A stretch of 44,306 nt of DNA from the IMG/VR virus record IMGVR_UViG_3300045118_000300, positions 1 through 44,306 of that record. One strand, written 5' to 3'. The stretch comes from a virus. The stretch's first letter is position 1. The number at the start of each line of letters is the position of its first letter. Positions 15,931 through 22,611 of this stretch are shown here, piece by piece. The notes under the pieces are model-generated. The model worked only from the letters and a program-made list of their open reading frames with translations, was not told where the DNA came from and did not search any database. A program made the translations under genes and the position numbers.

Positions 15931-16275
15931 ATGTGGTATCAGCAACGTGGAAATAAATATGGGGCAAAAACAACTGAGTATGGCAGGGTATTATATCATT
16001 CCAAAAAGGAAGCCGGATTTGCACGAGATTGCGATTTAAGAGTAAAAGCAGGCGAGCTTATAGGTTGGGACAGGCAAGTAAAGATTTCGCTAGATATAGG
16101 AGAATTTCACATCTGCAATTATTACTGCGATTTCTTTCTCCATTATGCCAACGGGAAAAAACAATTAGTGGAAATTAAAGGTTATATGACCGAGATTTAC
16201 CGCTTAAAGCGCAAGATATTAGAAGCTACCTACTTGAAACAGCACCCCGAGATTGAATATTTAGTCATAACTTGA
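15931..16275 (+). CDS. DUF1064-type nuclease-like protein
   Basis: This 114-residue protein has N-terminal NKYGAKTTEYGRVLYHSKKEAGFA and a core YYCDFFLHYANGKKQLVEIKG (about 68-88), the pattern of DUF1064 phage proteins with a PD-(D/E)XK-like fold: a catalytic Asp followed by Glu-x-Lys. Relatives are suspected Holliday-junction resolvase-like or recombination nucleases. It sits in the early operon after the HTH gene. Confidence 0.65.
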   Translation: MWYQQRGNKYGAKTTEYGRVLYHSKKEAGFARDCDLRVKAGELIGWDRQVKISLDIGEFHICNYYCDFFLHYANGKKQLVEIKGYMTEIYRLKRKILEATYLKQHPEIEYLVIT

Positions 16276-16285
16276 ATGAACCAAT

Positions 16286-16462
16286 ATGGGAAACAATAAA
16301 AGAAGAATGACCGAGCCAAAGAAAACCGCTCAGCGAAAAAGAACAAATGAAAACTATCAAAAAAAATACGAGAAACTTATCAAGAAATATCCCAACCATA
16401 AAGACATAGGAATTTGGAAAGATAAGTTAGACCAGTTAAGAGTGGGCAAGGACATTAAATAA
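16286..16462 (+). CDS. Small very basic protein
   Basis: This 58-residue Lys/Arg/Asn-rich protein (MGNNKRRMTEPKKTAQRKR start) ends in a helix (IGIWKDKLDQLRVG). It fills the gap between the DUF1064 and 16486 genes and starts 11 bases after the former. It is perhaps nucleic-acid binding; the function is unknown. Confidence 0.45.
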   Translation: MGNNKRRMTEPKKTAQRKRTNENYQKKYEKLIKKYPNHKDIGIWKDKLDQLRVGKDIK

Positions 16463-16485
16463 CACTTTTTTAACTTTTTAATGCG

Positions 16486-16980
16486 ATGAAACAAGACCTA
16501 AAAAAAGAACTTCAAGATAGAAAAGACTATCTAAAAGCAATCAAAAAGGCAAGACAAGAATGGTCTGATAGTATTCAGAATCAACAACAAAAATATAATA
16601 AAGCACTTGAAGAATATGCTGAGTTTGAGAAAAAACTAAAAGAGAAAGCGGAGAGCGAGGAAGTGAAATATTACAGGTGTATAACTTCAAATTTAGCGGG
16701 ATATAGTTTAGGTTTAATTTATAAACGAGAAGATGATTATATTGTTGATGAAGAGGGTGAAGATAGTGTTGAATATGATGAAGAATTTAACGATTTTGAA
16801 CTAGTAAAAAAACCTAAAGAGGGGGAGAAATATTGGTATATTTCAGAAGGCGGTATTGTTGACGATAATATTTGGGAGGAACACAAAGTTGACAATTTTC
16901 GTTGGAAACAAGGAAATGTATTCAATACAGAAGAATCTTGCCAAACAATGATAGATATAATAAATAAAAGAAATATATGA
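16486..16980 (+). CDS. Hypothetical coiled-coil plus acidic domain protein
   Basis: Of 164 residues, the first 60 form a basic then acidic coiled coil. The remainder is acidic and beta-rich with Tyr/Trp clusters (YWYISEGGIVDDNIW). The C-terminal region resembles the small SH3-like barrels common in phage accessory proteins, but no family can be named. It overlaps the next gene by 4 bases. Confidence 0.5.
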   Translation: MKQDLKKELQDRKDYLKAIKKARQEWSDSIQNQQQKYNKALEEYAEFEKKLKEKAESEEVKYYRCITSNLAGYSLGLIYKREDDYIVDEEGEDSVEYDEEFNDFELVKKPKEGEKYWYISEGGIVDDNIWEEHKVDNFRWKQGNVFNTEESCQTMIDIINKRNI

Positions 16981-17150
16981 AAAACGAAGAATTTTCGGCA
17001 GAAATAATAACAATAGTGATAATTTTGTTTATATTCTTAATTTTACTTGCATTAATAGAGTGTATTTTTGGACAAATAGTGGCAGTTTTTATTGGATGTT
17101 TTGTAGCGTTAGGTATCATAATATATTTAGCAAAAAAAATATCTAATTAA
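16977..17150 (+). CDS. Small membrane protein
   Basis: This 57-residue frame, coupled to the upstream stop by ATGA, has two adjacent hydrophobic segments (about 10-28 and 31-52) and a basic C-terminus (KKISN). This topology suits a small phage membrane protein of unknown role such as superinfection exclusion. Confidence 0.5.
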   Translation: MKNEEFSAEIITIVIILFIFLILLALIECIFGQIVAVFIGCFVALGIIIYLAKKISN

Positions 17151-17156
17151 ACTAAG

Positions 17157-17315
17157 ATGACGTTAAAACTTTTCGTTGATTTGTTAATGCTAATAGGAAT
17201 TATTATTGTCGGATTTGCTCCCACGAAAAAACAAATTGATTTTGGAATAGTAATTACTTATATTGGAGCAATTCTTTTTTTAATAAATTGGATATTATCC
17301 TTTTTCCTTCCTTAA
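17157..17315 (+). CDS. Small membrane protein
   Basis: This 52-residue protein has two hydrophobic segments (about 5-20 and 30-51) separated by PTKKQID. It lies 6 bases downstream of another small membrane protein, and the pair may act together. Its stop borders the hairpin-rich element at 17316. Confidence 0.5.
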   Translation: MTLKLFVDLLMLIGIIIVGFAPTKKQIDFGIVITYIGAILFLINWILSFFLP

Positions 17316-17422
17316 TGGGTATATGGGGATTGTGGCGGAATTTAAAGCAAGCTCTGGTTATTCGCAAAATTGCTTTCATAATACCCAGCAGTTGCCAACC
17401 ATATAATGCAACCGCATACCCA
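17316..17422 (+). promoter_or_regulatory. Leader with competing hairpins
   Basis: TGGGTAT (17316-17322) can pair with either of two ATACCCA copies (17381-17387 or 17416-17422). AAAGCAA (17344-17350) pairs with TTGCTTT (17370-17376), and GTTGC (17391-17395) with GCAAC (17408-17412). The two closings are mutually exclusive, as expected for a switchable leader or attenuator before the gene at 17459. A defective tRNA-like fold was considered but no anticodon arm is convincing. Confidence 0.45.
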
Positions 17423-17458
17423 CTAAAGAAGGATTAATTAAAAGTTTATAGAAAAAAT

Positions 17459-18052
17459 ATGGCTCTTAATCGCACCAAAATAGATTGGCCGTGGAAACCA
17501 CTTTACACATGGAACCCCGTAACCGGTTGCCTTAATGGTTGTCCCTATTGCTACGCTCGGAAAATTGCTATGCATTTTGAGGGGAGCTTTAAGCCAAAAT
17601 TCCACAAGAAAAGATTGCTGGATAAATTCCCTAAAAAACCAGCGAATATTTTTGTCTGCTCAATGGCTGATTTATTTGGTGATTGGATTAATCAGTTTGT
17701 GATTAATGATATAATTGCGGTTGCAAGAAATAATCCGAAACACCAGTTTATTTTCCTTACCAAAAATCCCGCGAGAATGAATAAATTTGCCTTTCCAGAA
17801 AACGCTTGGGTGGGCGTAACAGTTGAAACCAAAGATAGGTTGTGGAGAATAGAAGGACTGCAGAAAGTTGATGCCAGATACCGCTTCATTTCCTTTGAAC
17901 CGCTTTTAGGCGAGATAGACACAACGCTTGACGGTTGTGGAATAGATTTGGTAATTATCGGTGGGTTAACAGGCGAAAAGGAAAAAACTAAGCGGGAGTG
18001 GGACAAAATAAGACATCACAACAAGTTCTATAAAGCCAATTTTAGGGATTAA
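17459..18052 (+). CDS. Phage Gp37/Gp68-type (DUF5131) protein with CxxCxYC motif
   Basis: This 197-residue protein carries WNPVTGCLNGCPYCYARKIA (about 19-38), the conserved Cys-x3-Cys-x2-Cys cluster typical of radical-SAM-like Fe-S binding in the Gp37/Gp68 family. Further family segments follow: FVCSMADLFGDW, FLTKNP and WVGVTVET. The family is widespread in phages and its substrate is unknown. It is shorter than many members (often about 250 residues), with a C-terminus that seems clipped. It is preceded by the competing-hairpin leader. Confidence 0.75.
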   Translation: MALNRTKIDWPWKPLYTWNPVTGCLNGCPYCYARKIAMHFEGSFKPKFHKKRLLDKFPKKPANIFVCSMADLFGDWINQFVINDIIAVARNNPKHQFIFLTKNPARMNKFAFPENAWVGVTVETKDRLWRIEGLQKVDARYRFISFEPLLGEIDTTLDGCGIDLVIIGGLTGEKEKTKREWDKIRHHNKFYKANFRD

Positions 18053-18068
18053 TAATTAAATTAAATAA

Positions 18069-18338
18069 ATGAAGAAACAATTGACGACCAAAAAAATATT
18101 AGAAGCAAATCCAGAGGATGTTTTTACTCAGAGAGAGTTTTCTAAAGACAAGAAAAATTTTAAATATAAAATCAATCTTTATTATGCGACTGTGAGAAAA
18201 AAGGCAGCCGTATTTTTCTTCGATGATTATGATACTGTCGCCGTGTATGGGGAAGATGGGGAATTATTGTGGAAAGATTGGTATTCTAAATATCAAGCGT
18301 GGAAAAGAAACGGGGAATTTGTTGAACTTAATTCCTAA
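18069..18338 (+). CDS. Hypothetical protein
   Basis: This 89-residue basic N-terminus is followed by an aromatic beta-rich domain (KAAVFFFDDYDTVAVYGEDGELLW). No family is recognised. It is 16 bases after the Gp37-type gene and probably in the same operon. Confidence 0.45.
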   Translation: MKKQLTTKKILEANPEDVFTQREFSKDKKNFKYKINLYYATVRKKAAVFFFDDYDTVAVYGEDGELLWKDWYSKYQAWKRNGEFVELNS

Positions 18339-18355
18339 ACTAACTAAACCTAACT

Positions 18356-18691
18356 ATGAAAAACATTAAAAAAGAAGTAGAAGAGATAATTAATGAGTTT
18401 GAGAGCGAGTTTTGCAATAATCATCAAAAGCCAATACGTTTTTTAAGAAGTATTTTTTATGATGAGCAAGACGGAGCTGAGCAAATAGAACTATTTATTA
18501 AAAAATCCCTTACTAGAATATTAAAAGATTTTGCCAAACTCCTTGAAAGTTTGAAGGCAAAGAAATTTGAAAATGGATATTGGAGAGATATTAGCGCTAA
18601 AAACGAAACAATCGCCGAACATAACGCTAGAATTGATAAACTTATAATGGAGTTAAAAGAAGTAACGAAAAAGGAGAAAAACACCCACTAG
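18356..18691 (+). CDS. Hypothetical helical protein
   Basis: This 111-residue charged protein is predicted all-helical with coiled-coil tendency at the C-terminus (IAEHNARIDKLIMELKEVTK). It follows an AACTAACTAAACCTAACT leader without SD. The function is unknown. Confidence 0.45.
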   Translation: MKNIKKEVEEIINEFESEFCNNHQKPIRFLRSIFYDEQDGAEQIELFIKKSLTRILKDFAKLLESLKAKKFENGYWRDISAKNETIAEHNARIDKLIMELKEVTKKEKNTH

Positions 18692-18696
18692 CAAGA

Positions 18697-18795
18697 TTGA
18701 AAGAAAAAGATATTTTAGAGATAAGAGCTAATTGCCGAGCCAAAATGCTTATTTTTTTACTGGAAAACCAACTTATATCTAATTTAAAAAAATGA
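18697..18795 (+). CDS. Possible small helical peptide (TTG start)
   Basis: This is a 32-33 residue frame from TTG 18697 whose stop overlaps the next start (ATGA at 18792). No ATG start exists except one giving 16 residues. Coupling to the next gene is the main argument, so it may serve as a leader cistron. Confidence 0.25.
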   Translation: MKEKDILEIRANCRAKMLIFLLENQLISNLKK

Positions 18796-19142
18796 CTATA
18801 CAAGAATTAAAAGAAAAAGTTATTGAATCAGGTATAGCTAGCGTGAAAAAATATGAAAAAGGCGAGCAAAGAGAGGGAGCGATTGAAGGATTTGAGTTAT
18901 GCCGAGAACTTAACACTCCACAGGAATGTGAAAAAGAATTAAAAGAAAGAAGAAAGAAAGAAATTTTTGACGAAGATTTACGAAGCGACACAAAAAAATA
19001 CTGGCGTTACCGATATGCTACACTCCAAATAGAATATTGGTATGAAATATTAAAGATAGCTTTTTGTTATCCCACTATTAGTGCAAGGGCTGGAATACGA
19101 TATTCACAAATTGTAGGGGTGAAGAAAAGTGAAAAAAAATAA
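18792..19142 (+). CDS. Hypothetical charged helical protein
   Basis: This 116-residue protein is strongly charged and helical in the first 75 residues, then has a Tyr/Trp-rich stretch (YWRYRYATLQIEYWYEIL) and a basic end. It is the last gene of the rightward early operon, followed by a 300-base gap and a terminator. No family is recognised. Confidence 0.45.
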   Translation: MTIQELKEKVIESGIASVKKYEKGEQREGAIEGFELCRELNTPQECEKELKERRKKEIFDEDLRSDTKKYWRYRYATLQIEYWYEILKIAFCYPTISARAGIRYSQIVGVKKSEKK

Positions 19143-19216
19143 TAACTAAACCCCCAAGATTACAAATGGTGCTTAGATAAATTTAATCTGTAGAGGGATT
19201 TTAAATTTAAAAGCAC

Positions 19217-19245
19217 TTGACAGGGAAATCGTAATTGTAATAATT
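19217..19245 (+). promoter_or_regulatory. Promoter candidate in the 19143-19458 gap
   Basis: TTGACA at 19217-19222 is followed after 15-17 bp by TAATAAT/ATAATT (19238-19245). Nothing coding follows on this strand before the terminator at 19429, so it could make a short non-coding RNA of about 200 nt that includes several AT-rich weak hairpins. The rest of this 316-base gap shows no gene. Confidence 0.4.
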
Positions 19246-19428
19246 TACAAAGTTAAAGTCCGAAAGTTTGGTATAAAGCCATTATTTTGTAAAATATAAT
19301 ACCAAAATGGCGCACAATATAAATATTATCAATTCCAAAAACAACCTTGTTTGTTTAACAAATTTGTCCAGTTCTTTGATATTTTTTGTTATTAGTTCTT
19401 GTATCATCTTATAATTTTGAATAAGGGG

Positions 19429-19460
19429 AGTTTTAGACAGACTCCCTAAAACTGTTTTTT
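19429..19460 (+). terminator. Intrinsic terminator between converging operons
   Basis: AGTTTTAG (19429-19436) and CTAAAACT (19446-19453) form an 8-bp stem followed by G and six T. An alternative GGGAGT/ACTCCC stem overlaps it. It separates the rightward early genes from the leftward cassette. Confidence 0.65.
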
Positions 19461-19644
19461 AGTCTCCTTCAGCCTCTTTTTTTCTAGCTCTTGTCCTTCT
19501 CGGACGTTTTGGGTCTTTGACCTCATCATCCTTTTCGAAAAACTTGCAAGGAAAGGAAGAGGAATACTGTTGCACAATGCAGTCTCCATCTGCAATGCAC
19601 AACGAGCAATTCCTTCCCAAACAATCATCGCAGCAATGACTCAT
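19459..19644 (-). CDS. Small Cys-rich protein (paralogue set)
   Basis: The start is at 19644 (ATG preceded by GGAAGG), giving 61 residues; a TTG start at 19662 adds six. The N-terminal half is Cys-rich: SHCCDDCLGRNCSLC, then DC and PCKFF, probably a metal-binding knot. The C-terminus is very basic (KRPRRTRARKK). The Cys spacing and CKFF end resemble the neighbouring small proteins at 20405 and 20230. It is the last gene of the leftward cassette. Confidence 0.55.
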   Translation of the reverse strand: MSHCCDDCLGRNCSLCIADGDCIVQQYSSSFPCKFFEKDDEVKDPKRPRRTRARKKEAEGD

Positions 19645-19858
19645 TTTGCACCTTCCACTCAACGGAGTTCCGAATGTAGATTAGGATAAGTACCACACTC
19701 GAAAGCATCACATCCCACATTTCTGTGTGAATTACCCAAGCAATCCAACAAAGCTGGGCTACTATATTGGGTAACCACGCCCACGGTATCTTTTTGCCCG
19801 CTGCCCACATTCCGAGGAATGTAAGAAATGTCGCCGTGTAAGCCCAAAAGGTATCCAT
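19625..19858 (-). CDS. Three-helix small membrane protein
   Basis: The start at 19858 is chosen because AAAGGGGG lies 5 bases upstream. The protein has 77 residues with hydrophobic segments at about 3-18, 25-43 and 47-62, so it spans the membrane two or three times. It overlaps the downstream Cys-rich gene. The function is unknown. Confidence 0.55.
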   Translation of the reverse strand: MDTFWAYTATFLTFLGMWAAGKKIPWAWLPNIVAQLCWIAWVIHTEMWDVMLSSVVLILIYIRNSVEWKVQNESLLR

Positions 19859-19859
19859 T

Positions 19860-19901
19860 TTATCCCCCTTTCTCTGTTTCAGAGACAATCACAGAAATCA
19901 T
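19860..19901 (-). CDS. 13-residue leader-like reading frame inside the repeat
   Basis: ATG at 19901 has the same AAGGAG site as the gene at 20590, because both lie in the duplicated block. It encodes MISVIVSETEKGG and stops one base before the next start. It is probably a by-product of the duplication, possibly a coupling leader. Confidence 0.25.
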   Translation of the reverse strand: MISVIVSETEKGG

Positions 19902-19970
19902 TTTCTTCTCCTTCCATACAGCTTCTACAGAAGCGGCGAATTCCCCCATCCCTGCAACCATCGCTTCTTT
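19871..19970. repeat. 100-bp repeat, copy 1 (block order X-Y)
   Basis: Block X (19871-19913, 43 bp) followed by block Y (19914-19970, 57 bp). Both blocks occur without mismatch at 20503-20602 in the reverse order Y-X and the same orientation, so the two 100-bp units are circular permutations of each other. Confidence 0.9.
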
Positions 19971-20196
19971 CTTGGTCGAGCCAAATACTTGCCAACTCTT
20001 CTTCAACTTCTTGACAGAAAGGACAGGGTATTCCAAGGGTATCTTTGGGAATAATCACGCGCGGGTCGGCAATGATGAACTGGTAGGCGCACTTCTCAGG
20101 ACATACGGAGCAAAATTGATAGGTTCTTCCGTCGTAACAACCCCAGACGCGCTGGTCGTTAGGGCATACCGCATAGACAATCCTTCCTTTTGACAT
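19879..20196 (-). CDS. Cys-rich protein with repeat-encoded C-terminus
   Basis: This 105-residue protein has ATG 20196 preceded by AGGAGG. The pattern is AVCPNDQRVWGCYDGRTYQFC, abbreviated as C-x6-... C-x-D-x6-C-x2-C-x4-C, followed by PCPFC. The C-terminal GCRDGGIRRFCRSCM is encoded by block Y and is shared exactly with the gene at 20405. The last 12 residues (EGEENDFCDCL) are block X read in another frame. It probably binds metal. The function is unknown. Confidence 0.55.
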   Translation of the reverse strand: MSKGRIVYAVCPNDQRVWGCYDGRTYQFCSVCPEKCAYQFIIADPRVIIPKDTLGIPCPFCQEVEEELASIWLDQERSDGCRDGGIRRFCRSCMEGEENDFCDCL

Positions 20197-20229
20197 TTTT
20201 GCCTCCTGTTTTTGAGAATAATGATAGGG

Positions 20230-20427
20230 TTAACCCCTTATCCTATTTTCCCAATCGTCTTTTGTCCATCTCTTGAGAGGGTCTTCCTCTCGGGGAATGA
20301 CCGTAATGAACCTTGCTTTTGTCGCAAGGCACTTATCGGAATTCTCACACCAATTACAGTCGTGAAAGTTGCTATTATCAGTGCAGCCAACCGCTCGCCC
20401 ATCCTTAACAAGCACACTTATGCTCAT
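20230..20427 (-). CDS. Small Cys-rich protein
   Basis: The start at 20427 follows AGGAGG by 6 bases; a longer frame to 20469 lacks an SD. The protein has 65 residues with GCTDNSNFHDCNWCENSDKC, matching the C-x-D-x6-C-x2-C-x5-C spacing of its neighbours, then a charged WTKDDW end. It is a likely paralogue of the 19879 and 20405 products. Confidence 0.55.
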   Translation of the reverse strand: MSISVLVKDGRAVGCTDNSNFHDCNWCENSDKCLATKARFITVIPREEDPLKRWTKDDWENRIRG

Positions 20428-20590
20428 CGCCTGCCTCCTTTTTAGGACACATTTCTTTTTTGATTTCAAAGTTCACCTTGAAGAACGGACAAGGAATTCT
20501 TACCATACAGCTTCTACAGAAGCGGCGAATTCCCCCATCCCTGCAACCATCGCTTCTTTTCTCTGTTTCAGAGACAATCACAGAAATCAT
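20405..20590 (-). CDS. Small Cys-rich protein encoded across the permuted repeat
   Basis: This 61-residue protein has ATG 20590 with AAGGAG 7 bases upstream. Residues 1-10 come from block X and about 11-29 (KRSDGCRDGGIRRFCRSCM) from block Y of the 100-bp repeat. The unique C-terminus adds PCPFF and a final CAC. It is the first gene of the leftward cassette and overlaps the next by 23 bases. It is metal-binding by appearance; no function is known. Confidence 0.55.
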   Translation of the reverse strand: MISVIVSETEKRSDGCRDGGIRRFCRSCMVRIPCPFFKVNFEIKKEMCPKKEAGDEHKCAC

Positions 20591-20602
20591 TTTCTTCTCC
20601 TT
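20503..20602. repeat. 100-bp repeat, copy 2 (block order Y-X)
   Basis: Block Y (20503-20559) then block X (20560-20602), identical to copy 1 at 19871-19970 but with the block order exchanged. Confidence 0.9.
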
Positions 20603-20622
20603 TTTTCGCTAGTCCTTTTTTT

Positions 20623-20651
20623 ACTTTAGCACAATAAAAATGAAAAAACAA
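20623..20651 (-). promoter_or_regulatory. Leftward promoter of the Cys-rich cassette
   Basis: On the minus strand TTGTTT (20651-20646) and TAAAGT (20628-20623) are 17 bp apart. The -10 is extended (TGC before it). It lies 33 bases upstream of the first SD-bearing gene. Confidence 0.5.
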
Positions 20652-20764
20652 AAAACCCGCTTTTTTTAAATTTGAAAATTCTGTTCGCCGCTTATCCGTT
20701 TTGAAAAATTTGCTATTTGCCCGTTAAGATATTTTTTAATGTGCCATAATTCTATCCACGTTGC

Positions 20765-20871
20765 ATTCTAAGGTAGTTTTAATATCGAAACAGTATGTAA
20801 CTACCACCTCTAAATTAAAACCGCCTTAGAATACAAAAAAGCACCATAAATAAAATTTTATATGGTGCTTT
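20765..20871 (+). ncRNA. Structured element with competing stems
   Basis: ATTCTAAGG (20765-20773) pairs with CCTTAGAAT (20824-20832). Inside, GGTAGTT can pair with AACTACC, or the overlapping GTTTTAAT with ATTAAAAC, but not both. A TGCCATAAT extended -10-like site lies just upstream at 20741. The segment ends in the hairpin at 20838-20871. It may be a short RNA or an attenuator, and it occupies most of the 300-base gap 20603-20903. Confidence 0.4.
20835..20871 (-). terminator. Intrinsic terminator for leftward genes
   Basis: AAAGCACCATA (20838-20848) and TATGGTGCTTT (20861-20871) form an 11-bp stem. On the minus strand it is followed by six T (20840-20835). It ends transcription of 20904-22552. 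Confidence 0.65.
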
Positions 20872-20903
20872 AATGTTGCCCCGTTGTTAGCGAGGGTAGC
20901 TGA

Positions 20904-21188
20904 TTAAAGCTGTTTTTTTCTCAACTTTTTTAACTTCTTTTCTAAATAACTTTCAATTGCTCGCAAATTCCTATAAAGCTGGTATTGGGTGTCTTCTGAT
21001 AAGTCCTGTTTGAAAAGATTAAACTTGGTCAGCTCTTTCTGGACTTGCATTTTTTCCTCTGGCTCATAAGTGATAAAATCTCCCCTAGCAGTTCTTTTGC
21101 AATTGTCTGAGCAATACATTGCATATGGCTTATTTTTGGGAATATCACCACCGCACCAAATGCAACAAAGATATTTTGGTTTTATCAT
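20904..21188 (-). CDS. Small zinc-finger protein
   Basis: This 94-residue protein has an N-terminal CCIWCGGDIPKNKPYAMYCSDNC region with paired CxxC and CxxxC, a treble-clef-like zinc site, followed by a long basic helix ending KKLKKLRKKQL. This zinc-finger type is common in phage and bacterial nucleic-acid binders. It overlaps the upstream gene by 4 bases. Confidence 0.55.
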   Translation of the reverse strand: MIKPKYLCCIWCGGDIPKNKPYAMYCSDNCKRTARGDFITYEPEEKMQVQKELTKFNLFKQDLSEDTQYQLYRNLRAIESYLEKKLKKLRKKQL

Positions 21189-21703
21189 TTTAAATTGCCT
21201 CCCTTCTTAATCAACCTTACGGCTTTAATTATTAAGGCCTCCTCATTTTGTTTGGATATTTTTGGTAGTTTTGGGCTTTTTTTCTTCAGGTGGTATTTAT
21301 CCCAAATCCTGTTTAACTTGTCAAAGATATTTCGGGGGATAAAATAATGTTCCAGTCTCTTTTCTCGATGCTGACCACAACTTCCACTCTCAAAAACATA
21401 AGTATTCCCGTCAATCTCTATTTTTTCAGGATAAAGAGACAAATCAAGCGTTGAAAGTTCTCCATCAGTATTTAAAACATGCCGATTCCATTCATTCTTC
21501 CCCAATTTAGTTGTTCCGTCTTCAACTGCCATTTTCCATAGTTCCCCGTCTTCCAGTTGTTGTTGTGCAATGTCTTTGGCTTTCTCATACTCAATCGGGA
21601 TAACGGTAAAACCAGTCATAGAAAAATATCCTTTATCATCTTCTATCGTCATGAAGTATATCTCATTATTAGGTGTGATGCCCGCTAATAGTCTTTTTTC
21701 CAT
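21185..21703 (-). CDS. Hypothetical protein
   Basis: This 172-residue mixed alpha/beta protein opens with MEKRLLAGITPNNEIYFM. The middle holds SGSCGQHREK and the C-terminal 40 residues are basic helical. The leader is A-rich without SD. No family is recognised. It is coupled to the zinc-finger gene downstream. Confidence 0.5.
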   Translation of the reverse strand: MEKRLLAGITPNNEIYFMTIEDDKGYFSMTGFTVIPIEYEKAKDIAQQQLEDGELWKMAVEDGTTKLGKNEWNRHVLNTDGELSTLDLSLYPEKIEIDGNTYVFESGSCGQHREKRLEHYFIPRNIFDKLNRIWDKYHLKKKSPKLPKISKQNEEALIIKAVRLIKKGGNLK

Positions 21704-21891
21704 TTTTTTGAATTATTTTAATTAAAGAAAACCTGCCGTTAAAATAATTGGCTATACAAGTTTAATCACTTGCAACTAGCGTAAAACACGGCCAAATTAT
21801 TAAAGTACTGTTCAATTTTTCTTGAAATTCCCGCAATAAAAGCGGGAAAATCAACAAAAATTAAAAATAATTCTCGTCTCTTTTCTTTGAA

Positions 21892-22089
21892 TTATAAAAA
21901 TTCACTAATTAAAACCTCACTGTCTCCGTCTAAGTCGTCAAAAGTTTCCCCGTTGCGTGTTTCGTTCTCCCAGACTTTTTTAAATTCCTCTTTTTTGTGT
22001 TTTGGGCAATAAAAATGCCAGTTACCAGCAACGACTGTTTTGTTTTGGGTTTTGCAAAAATCACATTTGTAATAATTGTCTTTGTTCAT
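21892..22089 (-). CDS. Small zinc-ribbon protein
   Basis: This 65-residue protein has YKCDFCKTQNK at the start and HFYCPKHK at about 30, a Cys/Cys/Cys/His zinc site, then an acidic tail. It is preceded by a 4-base gap after the tiny gene at 22094. The 190 bases between it and 21703 hold only AT-rich sequence and a weak GCGGGAA-type inverted repeat (21830-21850). Confidence 0.5.
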   Translation of the reverse strand: MNKDNYYKCDFCKTQNKTVVAGNWHFYCPKHKKEEFKKVWENETRNGETFDDLDGDSEVLISEFL

Positions 22090-22093
22090 TTGT

Positions 22094-22201
22094 TTAAATA
22101 AAATATAATTTATGGTTTTTATCTATCAATTCAACATCAAAATACTTGCCAGCTCGATTGTATATTTTAGCCGGAAAATATACCTTGCCTGCTCTTATCA
22201 T
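22094..22201 (-). CDS. Very small hypothetical protein
   Basis: This 35-residue frame (MIRAGKVYFPAKIYN start) fills the space between neighbours with close spacing on both sides. It is beta-rich and basic. It is real by spacing and fit only. Confidence 0.35.
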   Translation of the reverse strand: MIRAGKVYFPAKIYNRAGKYFDVELIDKNHKLYFI

Positions 22202-22207
22202 TACCGA

Positions 22208-22285
22208 TTATCCAATTTGCGGCTTATCTGTTTTTATTAAAGCATATCCTCGTTTATAAAACAGCTCTTCTTTTTTTACTCTCAT
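22208..22285 (-). CDS. Very small hypothetical peptide
   Basis: This 25-residue frame (MRVKKEELFYKRGYALIKT start) ends 6 bases before the next tiny frame. It could be a short gene or the broken 5' part of a longer one joined to 22094-22201. Confidence 0.3.
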   Translation of the reverse strand: MRVKKEELFYKRGYALIKTDKPQIG

Positions 22286-22351
22286 TTGTTTAGTTTAATT
22301 ATTTAGCTCTTATTTCCGCCTTGATAGCTAGTAGGCAAGGCGGAATAATAG

Positions 22352-22552
22352 CTAATAACAAGACCAGCTTACTTTTTCGCCGTTTTTGTATTCCTCGAAC
22401 CAACCATTTTCTCCTTCTAAGGTGTAATGTTTTTCACCAAGCAACTTGCCAATTTTTCTTATTTCAACAATATTATATAATCCATCAGCAACATAAAAAC
22501 CGGTATTTCTCGAGTCCCACTTAAAAATTTTGTAAAAACTTTTCTTCAACAT
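22352..22552 (-). CDS. Hypothetical small protein
   Basis: This 66-residue protein of mixed alpha/beta character has many aromatic residues (GWFEEYKNGEKVSWSCY end). It is the first gene of the leftward group 20904-22552. No family is recognised. Confidence 0.45.
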   Translation of the reverse strand: MLKKSFYKIFKWDSRNTGFYVADGLYNIVEIRKIGKLLGEKHYTLEGENGWFEEYKNGEKVSWSCY

Positions 22553-22577
22553 TTTTGGTCACCTTCCCTTCTATAAT

Positions 22578-22605
22578 TTGTTAAAATTAAAAAAACTGTT
22601 ATAAT
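22578..22605 (+). promoter_or_regulatory. Promoter of the 22.6-kb RNA element
   Basis: TTGTTA (22578-22583) and TATAAT (22600-22605) are separated by 16 bp. The predicted start near 22612 begins the hairpin-rich segment. Confidence 0.55.
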
Positions 22606-22611
22606 AATAAT

